Positions 10,764-19,217 of a stretch of 64,000 nucleotides of DNA are shown piece by piece. The first letter of the stretch is position 1. Every line of letters begins with the position of its first letter. The stretch lies in assembly GCF_008298015.1 (NCBI RefSeq), contig NZ_VTPX01000003.1, forward strand, positions 130,290 to 194,289, in the 5' to 3' direction. Both the position numbers and the translations under genes were made by a program. A model generated the notes under the pieces. The model was not told the origin of the DNA. It ran no database searches and saw nothing but the letters and a program-made list of their open reading frames with translations. The DNA comes from Salinicola corii (GTDB taxonomy: Bacteria; Pseudomonadota; Gammaproteobacteria; Pseudomonadales; Halomonadaceae).

Positions 10764-11675
10764 TCATGGCTTCTCCTGCTGTTTCTGACGTTCGAGAGCG
10801 ATCTGCAGGGCCGGATTGCGATAGCGATAGATACGCAGGCTCTTCAGGAAGACATCGTCTTCCAGCCGCTGATCGGACCGGCGGGCACGGGTTCGCGTCT
10901 TCGGCGGACTTGCCGGCGGATCGTTGAGATGCGGGAGCTTCAGCGCCGGGTCGGGAATGAACAGCGGCAGCGGCAGGTTCATGGCCCGACGCATTCGCCC
11001 ATCCTCCAGCGCCTCGCGGAAGAACAGGTTGGCCCGCATCACCGGCGCCTGCTGCTGGATCTGCGCCAGAGGTTCGTCGCCGGGGATGTCGGCGAGCTTG
11101 CGCAGTTGAATCTGAATGTGTGGCGCCGACAGGTCCATCTGCTTCAACCGGGCTTCGGCATCGGCAACGCTGAGGCGCTTGATCGAGCGGCCGCTGGTGT
11201 ACCAGGCAAGCCTGATTCGCGAGAGCGGCGCATCGGCGACCGGAAGCTGGCGCCAGCACTGCTTGAGATGCAGGCGGGCCAGCCCCTGGCCCCGGAGGTG
11301 GTCGTGCAGCACCGGGTGTCGGAAGGGCAGGACGGCCTTGATCTCGGGGATCAGTTTCGGGGCGGAGTGACGGATGCGTTTCAGGGTCGCGGCAAATCGT
11401 GCCTTGACGCCGTTGACTGCTTCGACGGCTTCCATGATTGACGGTCCGGCGACGATCACGCCGATGTAGTTGCGCGTTTCGCGACCATCCTGTCCGTCCT
11501 GATACCAGAAGTCGGTCAAGGCGCGACGGAGCCAGCCGGCGTCGACGATCGAATCGCCTAGTGCCCAGGCGGGGGTGGGGGCGTCGGCGTAGGCCGTTGC
11601 CAGATGCTCGACTGCGTCGATCAGGTGGTCGAAGTCGGATTCCAGCTCGGCCAGCAAGCGATACTGCAGTTCCAT
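10764..11675 (-). CDS. tus: Tus-like DNA replication terminus site-binding protein
   Basis: 303 residues. From memory of E. coli Tus (309 residues) I see collinear resemblance across the central and C-terminal regions. The stretch around IRLAWYTSGRSIKRLSVADA matches the Tus block LRFGWANKHIIKNLHRDE. The segment with KLADIPGD followed by QAPVMRANLFF matches the Tus block DIAALPQ followed by KVQPIARVWY. A basic segment and a SLRIYRYR strand end the protein. Tus binds Ter sites and stops replication forks from one side. Identity is low, so the family call is good but the name is less certain. Its predicted promoter contains a Ter-like core. It lies 146 bases behind aguB on the same strand but has its own promoter. 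Confidence 0.72.
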   Translation of the reverse strand: MELQYRLLAELESDFDHLIDAVEHLATAYADAPTPAWALGDSIVDAGWLRRALTDFWYQDGQDGRETRNYIGVIVAGPSIMEAVEAVNGVKARFAATLKRIRHSAPKLIPEIKAVLPFRHPVLHDHLRGQGLARLHLKQCWRQLPVADAPLSRIRLAWYTSGRSIKRLSVADAEARLKQMDLSAPHIQIQLRKLADIPGDEPLAQIQQQAPVMRANLFFREALEDGRMRRAMNLPLPLFIPDPALKLPHLNDPPASPPKTRTRARRSDQRLEDDVFLKSLRIYRYRNPALQIALERQKQQEKP

Positions 11676-11701
11676 GGATGGCCCCGAGAAGTGGATTTCG
11701 A

Positions 11702-11731
11702 TTTATACCGTTATCTTAGCTGTTGTGCCAG
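11702..11731 (-). promoter_or_regulatory. Promoter of the tus-like gene containing a Ter-like core
   Basis: On the minus strand, CTGGCA (11726-11731) and TATAAA (11702-11707) are 18 bases apart, placing the start about 20 bases before the gene's ATG. On the plus strand the spacer carries GTTGT at 11722-11726, the central core of E. coli Ter sites, with C at the expected downstream position. E. coli tus is repressed by Tus bound to TerB in its own promoter, so this arrangement could mean autoregulation. The rest of the Ter consensus is not matched. Confidence 0.45.
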
Positions 11732-11780
11732 ACCTCAGGGAAGGGGGTTACCAAGGTCCATGCTGGACGCGGGGGCATTC

Positions 11781-11804
11781 GCTGCCGCCGCTGTTGGCGG
11801 CAGC
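11781..11804 (-). terminator. Hairpin between aguB and the tus-like gene
   Basis: A 9-bp perfect stem (GCTGCCGCC with GGCGGCAGC) with a 6-base loop lies 17 bases behind the aguB stop and ahead of the tus promoter. The position suits the end of the aguAB transcript, but no T tract follows. Confidence 0.45.
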
Positions 11805-11821
11805 GACTCGACGAAACCCGC

Positions 11822-12721
11822 TCAGCGATCGCGATAGCGGCGGGTCAGATCGCCGTAGGCGTCGACACGCCGATCACGCAGGTAGGGCCAGATTCGACGT
11901 ACGTCCTCGCTGCGTAGCAGATCGACCTCGACCAGCAGGTTCTCGCTCTGTTCGCCCGCCTGGGCCAGAAACTCGCCCTGCGGACCACAGACGAAACTGC
12001 CACCCCAGAAATCGATGCCTTCGCCGACTTGGGAGGAATCGGGTTCATGCCCGACCCGGTTGGCGACGAGCACCGGCAGGCCGTTGGCCACGCCGTGCGA
12101 CCGCTGAATCAGCGTCCAGGCGTCCTTCTGGCGCTGCTTCTCCGCGGTGTCGTCGGATGGGGTCCACCCGATCGCGGTGGGATACAGCAGCAGGTCGGCG
12201 CCAGCCAGTGCCATCAAGCGAGCCGCTTCCGGGTACCACTGATCCCAGCACACCAGCACGCCGAGACGGCCAACCGAGGTATCGATCGGTTCGAATCCCT
12301 GCTCGGCATCCTCGTCGCCCGGTGTGAAGTAGAACTTCTCATAAAAGCCGGGATCGTCGGGAATGTGCATCTTGCGATAATGCCCGACGCGGCCTCGGGC
12401 GCGATCCAGCACGATCGCGGTGTTGTGATAGAGGCCGGCAGCACGGCGCTCGAAGATCGAGCCGACGATGACGATGTCGAGCTCCTGCGCGAGACCGGCA
12501 AGCTTTTGCCCGGTGGGGCCGTCCAGTGGTTCGGCCAGGTCGAATAGCGCGGTGTCTTCGCACTGGCAGAAATAGTGGGTCGCGTGCAGCTCCTGCAGCA
12601 GTACCAACTCGGCGCCCTGGGCGGCGAGCTCGCGGATGCCGGCCTCGCTCGCTTCGAGGCTGCGCTGTTTTTCCGGCCAGGCCTGCTGTTGCACCAGACC
12701 GATTTTGAGCGTCTTGGACAT
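11822..12721 (-). CDS. aguB: N-carbamoylputrescine amidase
   Basis: A 299-residue nitrilase-superfamily enzyme that hydrolyses N-carbamoylputrescine to putrescine, CO2 and ammonia. The catalytic triad is visible: Glu44 (LLQELH), Lys117 (HYRKMHIP) and Cys158 (LVCWDQWYPE). Length and the HATHYFCQ start region fit AguB rather than a general nitrilase. It lies 9 bases behind aguA, which makes its substrate, so the two form an operon for agmatine use. Confidence 0.95.
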   Translation of the reverse strand: MSKTLKIGLVQQQAWPEKQRSLEASEAGIRELAAQGAELVLLQELHATHYFCQCEDTALFDLAEPLDGPTGQKLAGLAQELDIVIVGSIFERRAAGLYHNTAIVLDRARGRVGHYRKMHIPDDPGFYEKFYFTPGDEDAEQGFEPIDTSVGRLGVLVCWDQWYPEAARLMALAGADLLLYPTAIGWTPSDDTAEKQRQKDAWTLIQRSHGVANGLPVLVANRVGHEPDSSQVGEGIDFWGGSFVCGPQGEFLAQAGEQSENLLVEVDLLRSEDVRRIWPYLRDRRVDAYGDLTRRYRDR

Positions 12722-12730
12722 CGTCTCTCC

Positions 12731-13783
12731 TTACCGTTGGAAGAGCGCGGGGTCGAGCGATCCGCGCGGCAGCTGCATGGTCAGGCAGTGCAGACTGCCA
12801 TGCTGGCGAATGACGGCGCGGCAGTCGATGGGCACTACCTCTCGCCCCGGGAACGCTTGATCGATTACCTGAAGCGCCCGGAAATCGGCAGCATCGCCAT
12901 AGGTGGGTACCAGCACCGCGCCGTTGATGATCAGGAAGTTGGCATAGGTTGCCGGCAGGCGGTGGCCATCGTCCGGGTCGAAGCAAGCCTTGGGCCAGGG
13001 CAGCGCCAGCAGGCGATAGGGCGAACCATCCTCGCGGCGAAGCGCCTTGAGCTCGGCTTCCATGGCTGCCAGCGCTGCATGGTGCGGATCCCGTGGGTCG
13101 TCGCAACGTACGTAGACGATCGTCGCGGGGTCGCAGAAGCGCGCCAGCGTATCGACATGGCTGTCGGTATCGTCTCCCTCGAGATGGCCGTGCTCGAGCC
13201 AGAGCATGCGAGCGATGCCGAGCTGTTCTCCCAGGCGAGCCTCGATGGCGTCACGATCGAGCCCAGGGTTGCGGTTGGGATTGAGCAGGCAGGCGCTGGT
13301 CGTGAGCAGCGTACCTTCACCATCGGACTCGATGGCTCCGCCCTCGAGTACTAATGCCTGCGATACCACCGGCGCTGCGAACACGCCCTGGGAGGCCAGC
13401 GACCGGGTCAGTGCGTCGTCCCGCGCCGCGGCGAACTTGCCACCCCAGCCGGTAAACACGTAATCCAGGAGCTCGATACGGCCATCGCGCTCGACGGCGA
13501 TCGGGCCGTGGTCACGGGCCCAGGTGTCGTCGCTGGGAGCCACCGCGAGATGGTAAAGGGAGGCATCGACCCCTAGCGACGTGAATCGGGCGCCCAGCCG
13601 AGTCCGCAGGCGATCGTCGTGGACGACGATCAGCACCGGTTGGTAGCGGGTGATGGCCACGACCATCGCTTCCATCGTCGCCTCGATCTGCCCGAGCAGC
13701 GGCGCCCAGTCGCTGGTCGGCGTTGGCCAGGTCAGTTGAATGGCGTCCTGCGGATGCCATTCGGGGAACAGACGCAGGGTCAT
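12731..13783 (-). CDS. aguA: Agmatine deiminase
   Basis: A 350-residue enzyme of the peptidyl-arginine-deiminase fold that converts agmatine to N-carbamoylputrescine. It has the FPEWHPQDAIQLTWP start, the DDTWARDHGP substrate region, the HLEGDDTDSHVD motif and catalytic Cys333 in HCLT. I chose the ATG at 13783, which has GGAG nearby; an ATG six codons upstream has no good ribosome site. It is the first gene of aguA-aguB. Confidence 0.95.
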   Translation of the reverse strand: MTLRLFPEWHPQDAIQLTWPTPTSDWAPLLGQIEATMEAMVVAITRYQPVLIVVHDDRLRTRLGARFTSLGVDASLYHLAVAPSDDTWARDHGPIAVERDGRIELLDYVFTGWGGKFAAARDDALTRSLASQGVFAAPVVSQALVLEGGAIESDGEGTLLTTSACLLNPNRNPGLDRDAIEARLGEQLGIARMLWLEHGHLEGDDTDSHVDTLARFCDPATIVYVRCDDPRDPHHAALAAMEAELKALRREDGSPYRLLALPWPKACFDPDDGHRLPATYANFLIINGAVLVPTYGDAADFRALQVIDQAFPGREVVPIDCRAVIRQHGSLHCLTMQLPRGSLDPALFQR

Positions 13784-13841
13784 GGTGTCTCCATTGCGCA
13801 TAAGGGCCGATGTGCGTCAGAGCCGATGTCGAGGACGCGGC

Positions 13842-13869
13842 ATTCTAGGGCCTGGTCATGGCGATGCAA
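13842..13869 (-). promoter_or_regulatory. Possible promoter of aguAB
   Basis: On the minus strand, TTGCAT and TAGAAT are 16 bases apart, about 60 bases upstream of the aguA ATG. The -10 is 5/6 and the -35 is 3/6. Confidence 0.4.
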
Positions 13870-14045
13870 GCAGGAATTCGTCGTTCGCGTTGCCGTCGCG
13901 CGATTCGTCCGCCGCCATTTATCGATAGGGCGTCAGTGTAGCGCCAGGCGCGCGCGTGGCAAGCGGCAAACCGCTCGTCAAACTGGCGTTTTCGGGAACC
14001 GCCAAAACCCGTAACATGAGCCGCTGCTGACAAGGAACCAACCCG

Positions 14046-15287
14046 ATGCTCGACCGTTTACCCTTTCTGGTGGGCCTGAGATACGTCCGGGCCAAACGAC
14101 GTAATCATTTCATATCCTTCATCTCGCTCACTTCGATGCTCGGCCTGGCCTTGGGGGTCGCCGTCCTGATCCTGGTGCTGTCGGTCATGAACGGCTTCGA
14201 TCACGAGCTACGTACGCGCGTGCTGGGCATGGTGCCGCACACCCGCATCGAACAGCAGGGCGGCATGCAGGACTGGAAGGCGCTGGCCGAGAAGGTCGAT
14301 CAGCACAAGGATGTGGTCGCCTCGGCACCCTATGTGCAGCAGCAGGGCATGTTCTCCGCCAGCGGGCGCACCCAGGGCGCGATGGTCACCGGGGTACAGC
14401 CGGACTACGAGCGACATGTCTCGATCATCGACCAGCACATGCAGGCGGGGACGCTCGACGACCTCTCCCCGGGAAGCTGGCACGTAGTGCTGGGCTCGCT
14501 GCTGGCGCGCAATCTGGGGGTCGGCGTCGGTGATCGCGTGACGCTGCTGGTGCCGGAAGCCTCCATCACGCCAGGTGGCGTCTTTCCACGGCTGAAGCGC
14601 TTTACCGTCAGCGGCATCTTCAAGGTCGGTGCCGATCTGGATGCCAATCTGGCCTATGCCAATATCGAGGATATGCAGACACTCGCCCGTCTTGGCGACA
14701 AGGTCGATGGTTTGCGCCTGGAACTCGACGACCTGTTCAAGGCCGGGCCGGTAACCCGGGACATTGTCTCGACGCTGGGAGCCGGGTATCGGGGCATGGA
14801 CTGGACGTACACCCACGGCAACCTGTTCCAGGCGATCCAGATGGAGAAACACATGATCGGCCTGCTGTTGATGGTGATTGTCGCGGTGGCGGCTTTCAAT
14901 ATCGTCTCGACGCTGGTCATGGTGGTCACCGACAAGCACGCGGATATCGCCATCTTGCGAACGATCGGGGCCAAGCCGACATCGATAATGGGAATCTTCG
15001 TGGTGCAGGGACTGGCGATCGGGATCATCGGGATCGTGATCGGCGTCATCGCCGGCGTGATCCTGGCGCTGACGGTCTCCGACATCATCGCTTGGTTCCA
15101 GGCGGTGACCGGAATCCAGTTCCTCGATCCCAACGTCTATTTCATCAGCTATCTGCCGTCGCGGCTCGAGATGAGCGACCTGGGTGTGATCGTCTCCAGC
15201 GCTTTCGGACTGACTTTCCTGTCCACGCTCTATCCGGCCTGGCGAGCGGCACGTATCCAGCCGGCGGAGGTGCTTCGCTATGAGTGA
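14046..15287 (+). CDS. lolC: Lipoprotein-releasing ABC transporter permease (LolC/LolE family)
   Basis: 413 residues with the family layout: an N-terminal helix (about 25-45) after a basic start, a large periplasmic domain, and three C-terminal helices. With LolD it extracts outer-membrane lipoproteins from the inner membrane and passes them to LolA. AAGGA precedes the ATG, and the end overlaps lolD by 8 bases. Only one permease gene is here. Either lolE lies elsewhere or, as in many gammaproteobacteria, one LolF-type permease serves both roles; I cannot decide from this window. Confidence 0.92.
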   Translation: MLDRLPFLVGLRYVRAKRRNHFISFISLTSMLGLALGVAVLILVLSVMNGFDHELRTRVLGMVPHTRIEQQGGMQDWKALAEKVDQHKDVVASAPYVQQQGMFSASGRTQGAMVTGVQPDYERHVSIIDQHMQAGTLDDLSPGSWHVVLGSLLARNLGVGVGDRVTLLVPEASITPGGVFPRLKRFTVSGIFKVGADLDANLAYANIEDMQTLARLGDKVDGLRLELDDLFKAGPVTRDIVSTLGAGYRGMDWTYTHGNLFQAIQMEKHMIGLLLMVIVAVAAFNIVSTLVMVVTDKHADIAILRTIGAKPTSIMGIFVVQGLAIGIIGIVIGVIAGVILALTVSDIIAWFQAVTGIQFLDPNVYFISYLPSRLEMSDLGVIVSSAFGLTFLSTLYPAWRAARIQPAEVLRYE

Positions 15288-15996
15288 GTCCAACTCTCGA
15301 TCATCATCCGCCAGCGGAGACCACATCATGCTCGACTGCCGCCAGCTCACGCGGACCTACAGCGAAGGCCCGCAGGATCTCACGGTTCTGGATCGCCTGG
15401 ACCTGCAAGTACGGGCAGGGGAACGGGTGGCCGTCGTCGGCAGTTCCGGCTCCGGCAAGACCACGCTGCTCAATCTGCTGGGGGGGCTCGACCGGCCCAC
15501 CGGGGGCGAGGTCATCATTGGCGGTCAGTCGTTGGCGGGGCTGGGCGAGGCGGCACTGGGCAGTTTCCGCAATCGCTACATCGGCTTCGTCTATCAGTTC
15601 CACCATCTGCTGGCGGAGTTCACCGCGGCAGAGAACGTCGCGCTGCCGCTGATCATTCGAGGGCAGCCGCGCAAGGTTGCGGTCGACAAGGCGCAGAAAC
15701 TGCTGGATCGCGTCGGGATGGCGCCGCGAGGCACGCATAAGCCGGGCGAGCTGTCGGGTGGTGAACGCCAGCGTGTGGCCATCGCCAGGGCGCTGGTCAC
15801 CGATCCCAGCCTGGTGCTGATGGATGAGCCCACCGGAAACCTGGATCAGGACACGGCGGCCAATATCCTCGCCATGATGGACGAACTGGCGGCGACCACC
15901 GATTGCGCATTCGTGGTGGTAACGCACGACCTGTCACTGGCAGCGCATCAGGATCGTACGATGCGCCTGGACAGAGGCCAGTTGACCGCCGTCTGA
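15280..15996 (+). CDS. lolD: Lipoprotein-releasing system ATP-binding protein
   Basis: A 238-residue ABC ATPase. It has Walker A GSSGSGKT (54-61), the Q-loop glutamine at 106, the signature LSGGER (158-163) and Walker B LVLMDEP. The segment before the signature (GERQRVAIARAL after it) is typical of the LolD/MacB group. It powers the LolC/E permease encoded immediately upstream, with which it overlaps by 8 bases behind a GGAGG site. It starts about 18 residues longer than E. coli LolD; an internal ATG at 15328 is the alternative start. Confidence 0.95.
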   Translation: MSESNSRSSSASGDHIMLDCRQLTRTYSEGPQDLTVLDRLDLQVRAGERVAVVGSSGSGKTTLLNLLGGLDRPTGGEVIIGGQSLAGLGEAALGSFRNRYIGFVYQFHHLLAEFTAAENVALPLIIRGQPRKVAVDKAQKLLDRVGMAPRGTHKPGELSGGERQRVAIARALVTDPSLVLMDEPTGNLDQDTAANILAMMDELAATTDCAFVVVTHDLSLAAHQDRTMRLDRGQLTAV

Positions 15997-16014
15997 CATC
16001 GCCGACTAAAGCTG

Positions 16015-16054
16015 AAGCCGCCCTGGACGATCAATAGTCCAGGGCGGCTTTTTT
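16015..16054 (+). terminator. Strong intrinsic terminator after lolD
   Basis: A 14-bp perfect stem (AAGCCGCCCTGGAC with GTCCAGGGCGGCTT) with an 8-base loop ends in six T residues, 18 bases behind the lolD stop. It also faces the end of the convergent DUF2062 gene. Confidence 0.92.
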
Positions 16055-16114
16055 GTGCGTCAGCGCGCTTTCGGTGGGTACGACATCGATGGCCTCGGAG
16101 AGAGCCGGCGCTTA

Positions 16115-16642
16115 CTACCGCTGCCGGCGCTGGCGCCGTCTGGCACGTCTTCGCCAGCTACGGTAGATCTGGAATCGCCAGATCAATCGCACCAGGACGT
16201 TGCTGGCGATGGCCAGTATCACGCCGACGATGACCGAGCCGACCGCCAGCGGCAGGACGATGTGAGCCATCTGCTCGGCGATCCACAGGGTGGTGATGTG
16301 GTCCGGCACCTGGCGCGCGGGATAGTTCATGACCCAGGCGCCGACCCGATAATTGAAGTAGAAGACCACCGGCATGGTCAGCGGGTTGGTCAGCCAGACC
16401 AGGCTGACGGAAAGCGGCAGGTTGGCGCGCAAGCAGTAGGCGCCGAAAGCCGCCAGCAGCATCTGGCAGGGGATGGGCAACATTGCCGCGAACAGGCCGA
16501 CCATACAGGCGTTGGCGACACTACGGCGAGAGAGCACCCACATTGCCGGATCGCCCAGCATATGATGCATGAATCGCAACGAACGAGTGCGCTGCAGCCT
16601 CTCCTGGCTGGGGATGTAGCGTTGTAACCATCGACGAGACAT
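16115..16642 (-). CDS. DUF2062 family inner-membrane protein
   Basis: 175 residues. The family motifs are present: SLRFMHHMLGDPAMW near the start, the hydrophobic ANACMVGLFAAMLPIPCQM block, and LVWLTNPLTMPVVFYFNYRVGAW. Three or four membrane helices precede a very basic tail. No biochemical function is established for the family. The start at 16642 gives MSRRWLQRYIP, matching pseudomonad relatives; the frame is open far upstream across comEC but that part is noncoding shadow. Genes of this family sit beside lolCD and comEC in pseudomonads too. Leu6 uses the rare TTA codon, within a GTTGTAAC sequence on the plus strand. Confidence 0.85.
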   Translation of the reverse strand: MSRRWLQRYIPSQERLQRTRSLRFMHHMLGDPAMWVLSRRSVANACMVGLFAAMLPIPCQMLLAAFGAYCLRANLPLSVSLVWLTNPLTMPVVFYFNYRVGAWVMNYPARQVPDHITTLWIAEQMAHIVLPLAVGSVIVGVILAIASNVLVRLIWRFQIYRSWRRRARRRQRRQR

Positions 16643-16789
16643 GAGGCCGCTCGCTGGACGAAGAAGGCCCATTATCCATACAACCCCAAGGGCCCGCCAT
16701 GTTAAGTCCCTCAGCGAGAAGCCTTGGCCTTGCCGACCGTTGAAGCGAGGAGATGGGCTTCGGTACAGGTCCGTCGTGCAGGCTGGGCC

Positions 16790-19096
16790 ATGCCGTTGGC
16801 CCTGGCCGCGATCGCTGGCGCCTTCGTCGGTTATCGCGTCGGCGGCGCTGAATCGTCGCTCTGGGGTGTGCCGTGGGCCGTCGCGACAGTCGGTCTGCTG
16901 TTGGCGCTCTGGAAACGGTCGCTGTGGGGAGGGCTGGCGACGCTGGCGTTCCTGGCTTGTGCCCATGATGTCGGTCAGCAGCGCCACGGCGTGCTGCCCC
17001 CGGCCCTGGCGGGGCACGAATTCGTGCTCTCCGGCCGCATCCTGTCTCTGGATGCCGATCAGCGCCGCTCCCGTTTTCTCTTCGACATCGACGCCTGCCG
17101 ACCTGATGACCCGGACGACACCTGTCCCGCGGTCACGCGTGTCAGATTGTCCTGGTACGGCGCACCCGAGCTGCAGCCGGGGGAGTGCTGGTCGTTCAAT
17201 ACCCGCCTGCGCGAGCCGCTGGGGTTTGCCAATCCGGATGCTTTCGATTATGGCGCCTGGCTCTGGCGGGAGGGAATTCAGGCGCTCGGTTACGTTCGTG
17301 ACGAATCGCCTCGACGCCTCGCCGGGGCCGCTTTCTCCGTACGCCGGGTGGCGCTCGGCCAGTTGAAGGAGATGGCGCTGTCGGCCAGAGGCAAACGCTG
17401 GCTGGCGGCATTGACGCTCGGCGCGGGAGACCGGCTCGACGATGACGACTGGCAGTTGCTGAATGCCACGGGCACGACTCACCTGATGGTGATCTCGGGC
17501 CTGCATGTCGGCCTCGTCGCGACGCTCGTGCTATGGCTGCTGCGGCGATTGTCGCGCTGGCTCCAGCCATTGTCCTGGCGGATGACGGTCTGGCCGTGGA
17601 TCGGGGCGGGGGCGGCGGCGTTCGCCTATGCCGGTCTGGCCGGCTTCGAGCCTCCCGCCACCCGGGCCGCCATCATGACGGCGATCGGACTCTGGGCGGC
17701 CAGCGGACGTCACGCCCCCGGGTGGTGGCAGGCCTGGTGGCTGGCACTGGCGCTGATCGTGATCTGCGACCCCCTCGCGCCCTGGCGACCAGGTCTATGG
17801 CTCTCTTTCCTGGCCGTTGCCGTTCTGATCATGGCGTGGTCGGGGCGTCCCCGTCCCGCCGGTTGGAGAGGGTGGGGGATCGCGCTGCTGCGCAGTCAGT
17901 GGTTGCTGGCTCCTTTCATGGCGGCAGCGGTTCTTCTCGCTTTCGGACGCCTATCGCCATTGGCACCGCTGGTCAACCTGTTCGCCGTGCCATTGGTCGG
18001 TAGCGTCATGGTTCCGCTCGGGTTCGTCGGCTGGCTTTTCGGCGGTTGGCCGACGGTAGCGAGCTGGGTCTGGTGGCCCTTCGACCACATGGTGGCGGCA
18101 CTGACCGTCGTTCTCGCCGGTGCCGCCGACGGCTTGCCGTTGTGGACCCCCGTTTCCTGGTGGCGTTGGCCGATCGCGGCAGCCCTGCTGCTGTGGGGGC
18201 TGCTGTGGCTGTTACCCGGTGTGGAGCGGTCGACGCGGGCGTGGGCTTGCCCATCGCTGTTGATACTCGTCATGCTGCTGCGGGCACCAGGCCTGGAGCG
18301 GAACCATCTGATCGTCACCGTCTACGATGTCGGTCAGGGGCAGTTGGTCGAGCTCGAGACGCGGGACCGACGCGTGCTGGTCGATACCGGCCCCCGTTTC
18401 GGTTCGGGGTTCATGCCGGTGTCCCTGCTGTGGCCGCCGGGTCAGCGATTCGACGATGTCGTCGTCACCCACAGCGATAGCGATCATTCGGGAGGGATCG
18501 CCGCGCTGCGCCGGGATCATCGGGTGGAGCGCTGGTGGGCGCCTCGGGGCAACGATCTGAGGCTGCCATCGCGTCCCTGCGAGGCCGGTGGCGGTTGGCG
18601 GGATGGGGAGGCTTTCTGGCGGTTTCTCTCTCCGCCGGCCGGCGATGTCGCCACCAACGCCAATGACCGCTCCTGCGTCCTGCTGGTGACGCTGGGCGCG
18701 CGCCGGGTGCTGATTACCGGTGACGCCGGGGTGGGTCGGGAGCATGTTTTCGTCAAGTCGCTGGAGAGTGGCCCGCTGGGGAGTCGCCGCCTCGACGTGC
18801 TGGTGGCCGGCCATCATGGCAGCGTCACCAGCTCCTCGCCGACCCTGGTCGCGGCGACGCGCCCGCTCGAGGTGATCTTCAGCAGCGGACGCGGCAATCC
18901 CTTCGGGCATCCGGCGCCGGCGGTCGTGCAACGCTTCGTCGATGCCGGGAGCCGGGTCTGGAGCACGGCCTATGATGGCGCGGTACGTATCCTGCTGACG
19001 CCATCCGGCCTCAAGGTTTCTACGCAGCGGCATCCGGGATGGTCGCAGCGGTTGGCTGTCGACGTCGAGGATGTTGGGGTAGAATCCAGCCCCTGA
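16790..19096 (+). CDS. comEC: ComEC/Rec2-family DNA internalisation protein
   Basis: 768 residues from the ATG at 16790; a TTG 22 codons upstream (16724) is possible. The order is N-terminal helices with a DUF4131-like soluble loop, the Competence membrane domain (HLMVISGLHVGL, DPLAPWRPGLWLSFLAVA), then a metallo-beta-lactamase-like domain with HSDSDHSGG and LVAGHHGS. ComEC forms the inner-membrane channel for incoming single-stranded DNA in natural transformation. No other competence genes are in the window. It diverges from the DUF2062 gene. Confidence 0.93.
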   Translation: MPLALAAIAGAFVGYRVGGAESSLWGVPWAVATVGLLLALWKRSLWGGLATLAFLACAHDVGQQRHGVLPPALAGHEFVLSGRILSLDADQRRSRFLFDIDACRPDDPDDTCPAVTRVRLSWYGAPELQPGECWSFNTRLREPLGFANPDAFDYGAWLWREGIQALGYVRDESPRRLAGAAFSVRRVALGQLKEMALSARGKRWLAALTLGAGDRLDDDDWQLLNATGTTHLMVISGLHVGLVATLVLWLLRRLSRWLQPLSWRMTVWPWIGAGAAAFAYAGLAGFEPPATRAAIMTAIGLWAASGRHAPGWWQAWWLALALIVICDPLAPWRPGLWLSFLAVAVLIMAWSGRPRPAGWRGWGIALLRSQWLLAPFMAAAVLLAFGRLSPLAPLVNLFAVPLVGSVMVPLGFVGWLFGGWPTVASWVWWPFDHMVAALTVVLAGAADGLPLWTPVSWWRWPIAAALLLWGLLWLLPGVERSTRAWACPSLLILVMLLRAPGLERNHLIVTVYDVGQGQLVELETRDRRVLVDTGPRFGSGFMPVSLLWPPGQRFDDVVVTHSDSDHSGGIAALRRDHRVERWWAPRGNDLRLPSRPCEAGGGWRDGEAFWRFLSPPAGDVATNANDRSCVLLVTLGARRVLITGDAGVGREHVFVKSLESGPLGSRRLDVLVAGHHGSVTSSSPTLVAATRPLEVIFSSGRGNPFGHPAPAVVQRFVDAGSRVWSTAYDGAVRILLTPSGLKVSTQRHPGWSQRLAVDVEDVGVESSP

Positions 19097-19217
19097 TGGG
19101 CGCCGGGGCGCGCAACGGTGGAGCAGGACTCCGTCGGCGCTCGTCCACACGGCGTCCTGGCTGATCGGTGCGCGCAGCGCCGCAGGCCGGACCTTTTCCC
19201 AGTCGAACGGAGTTACC

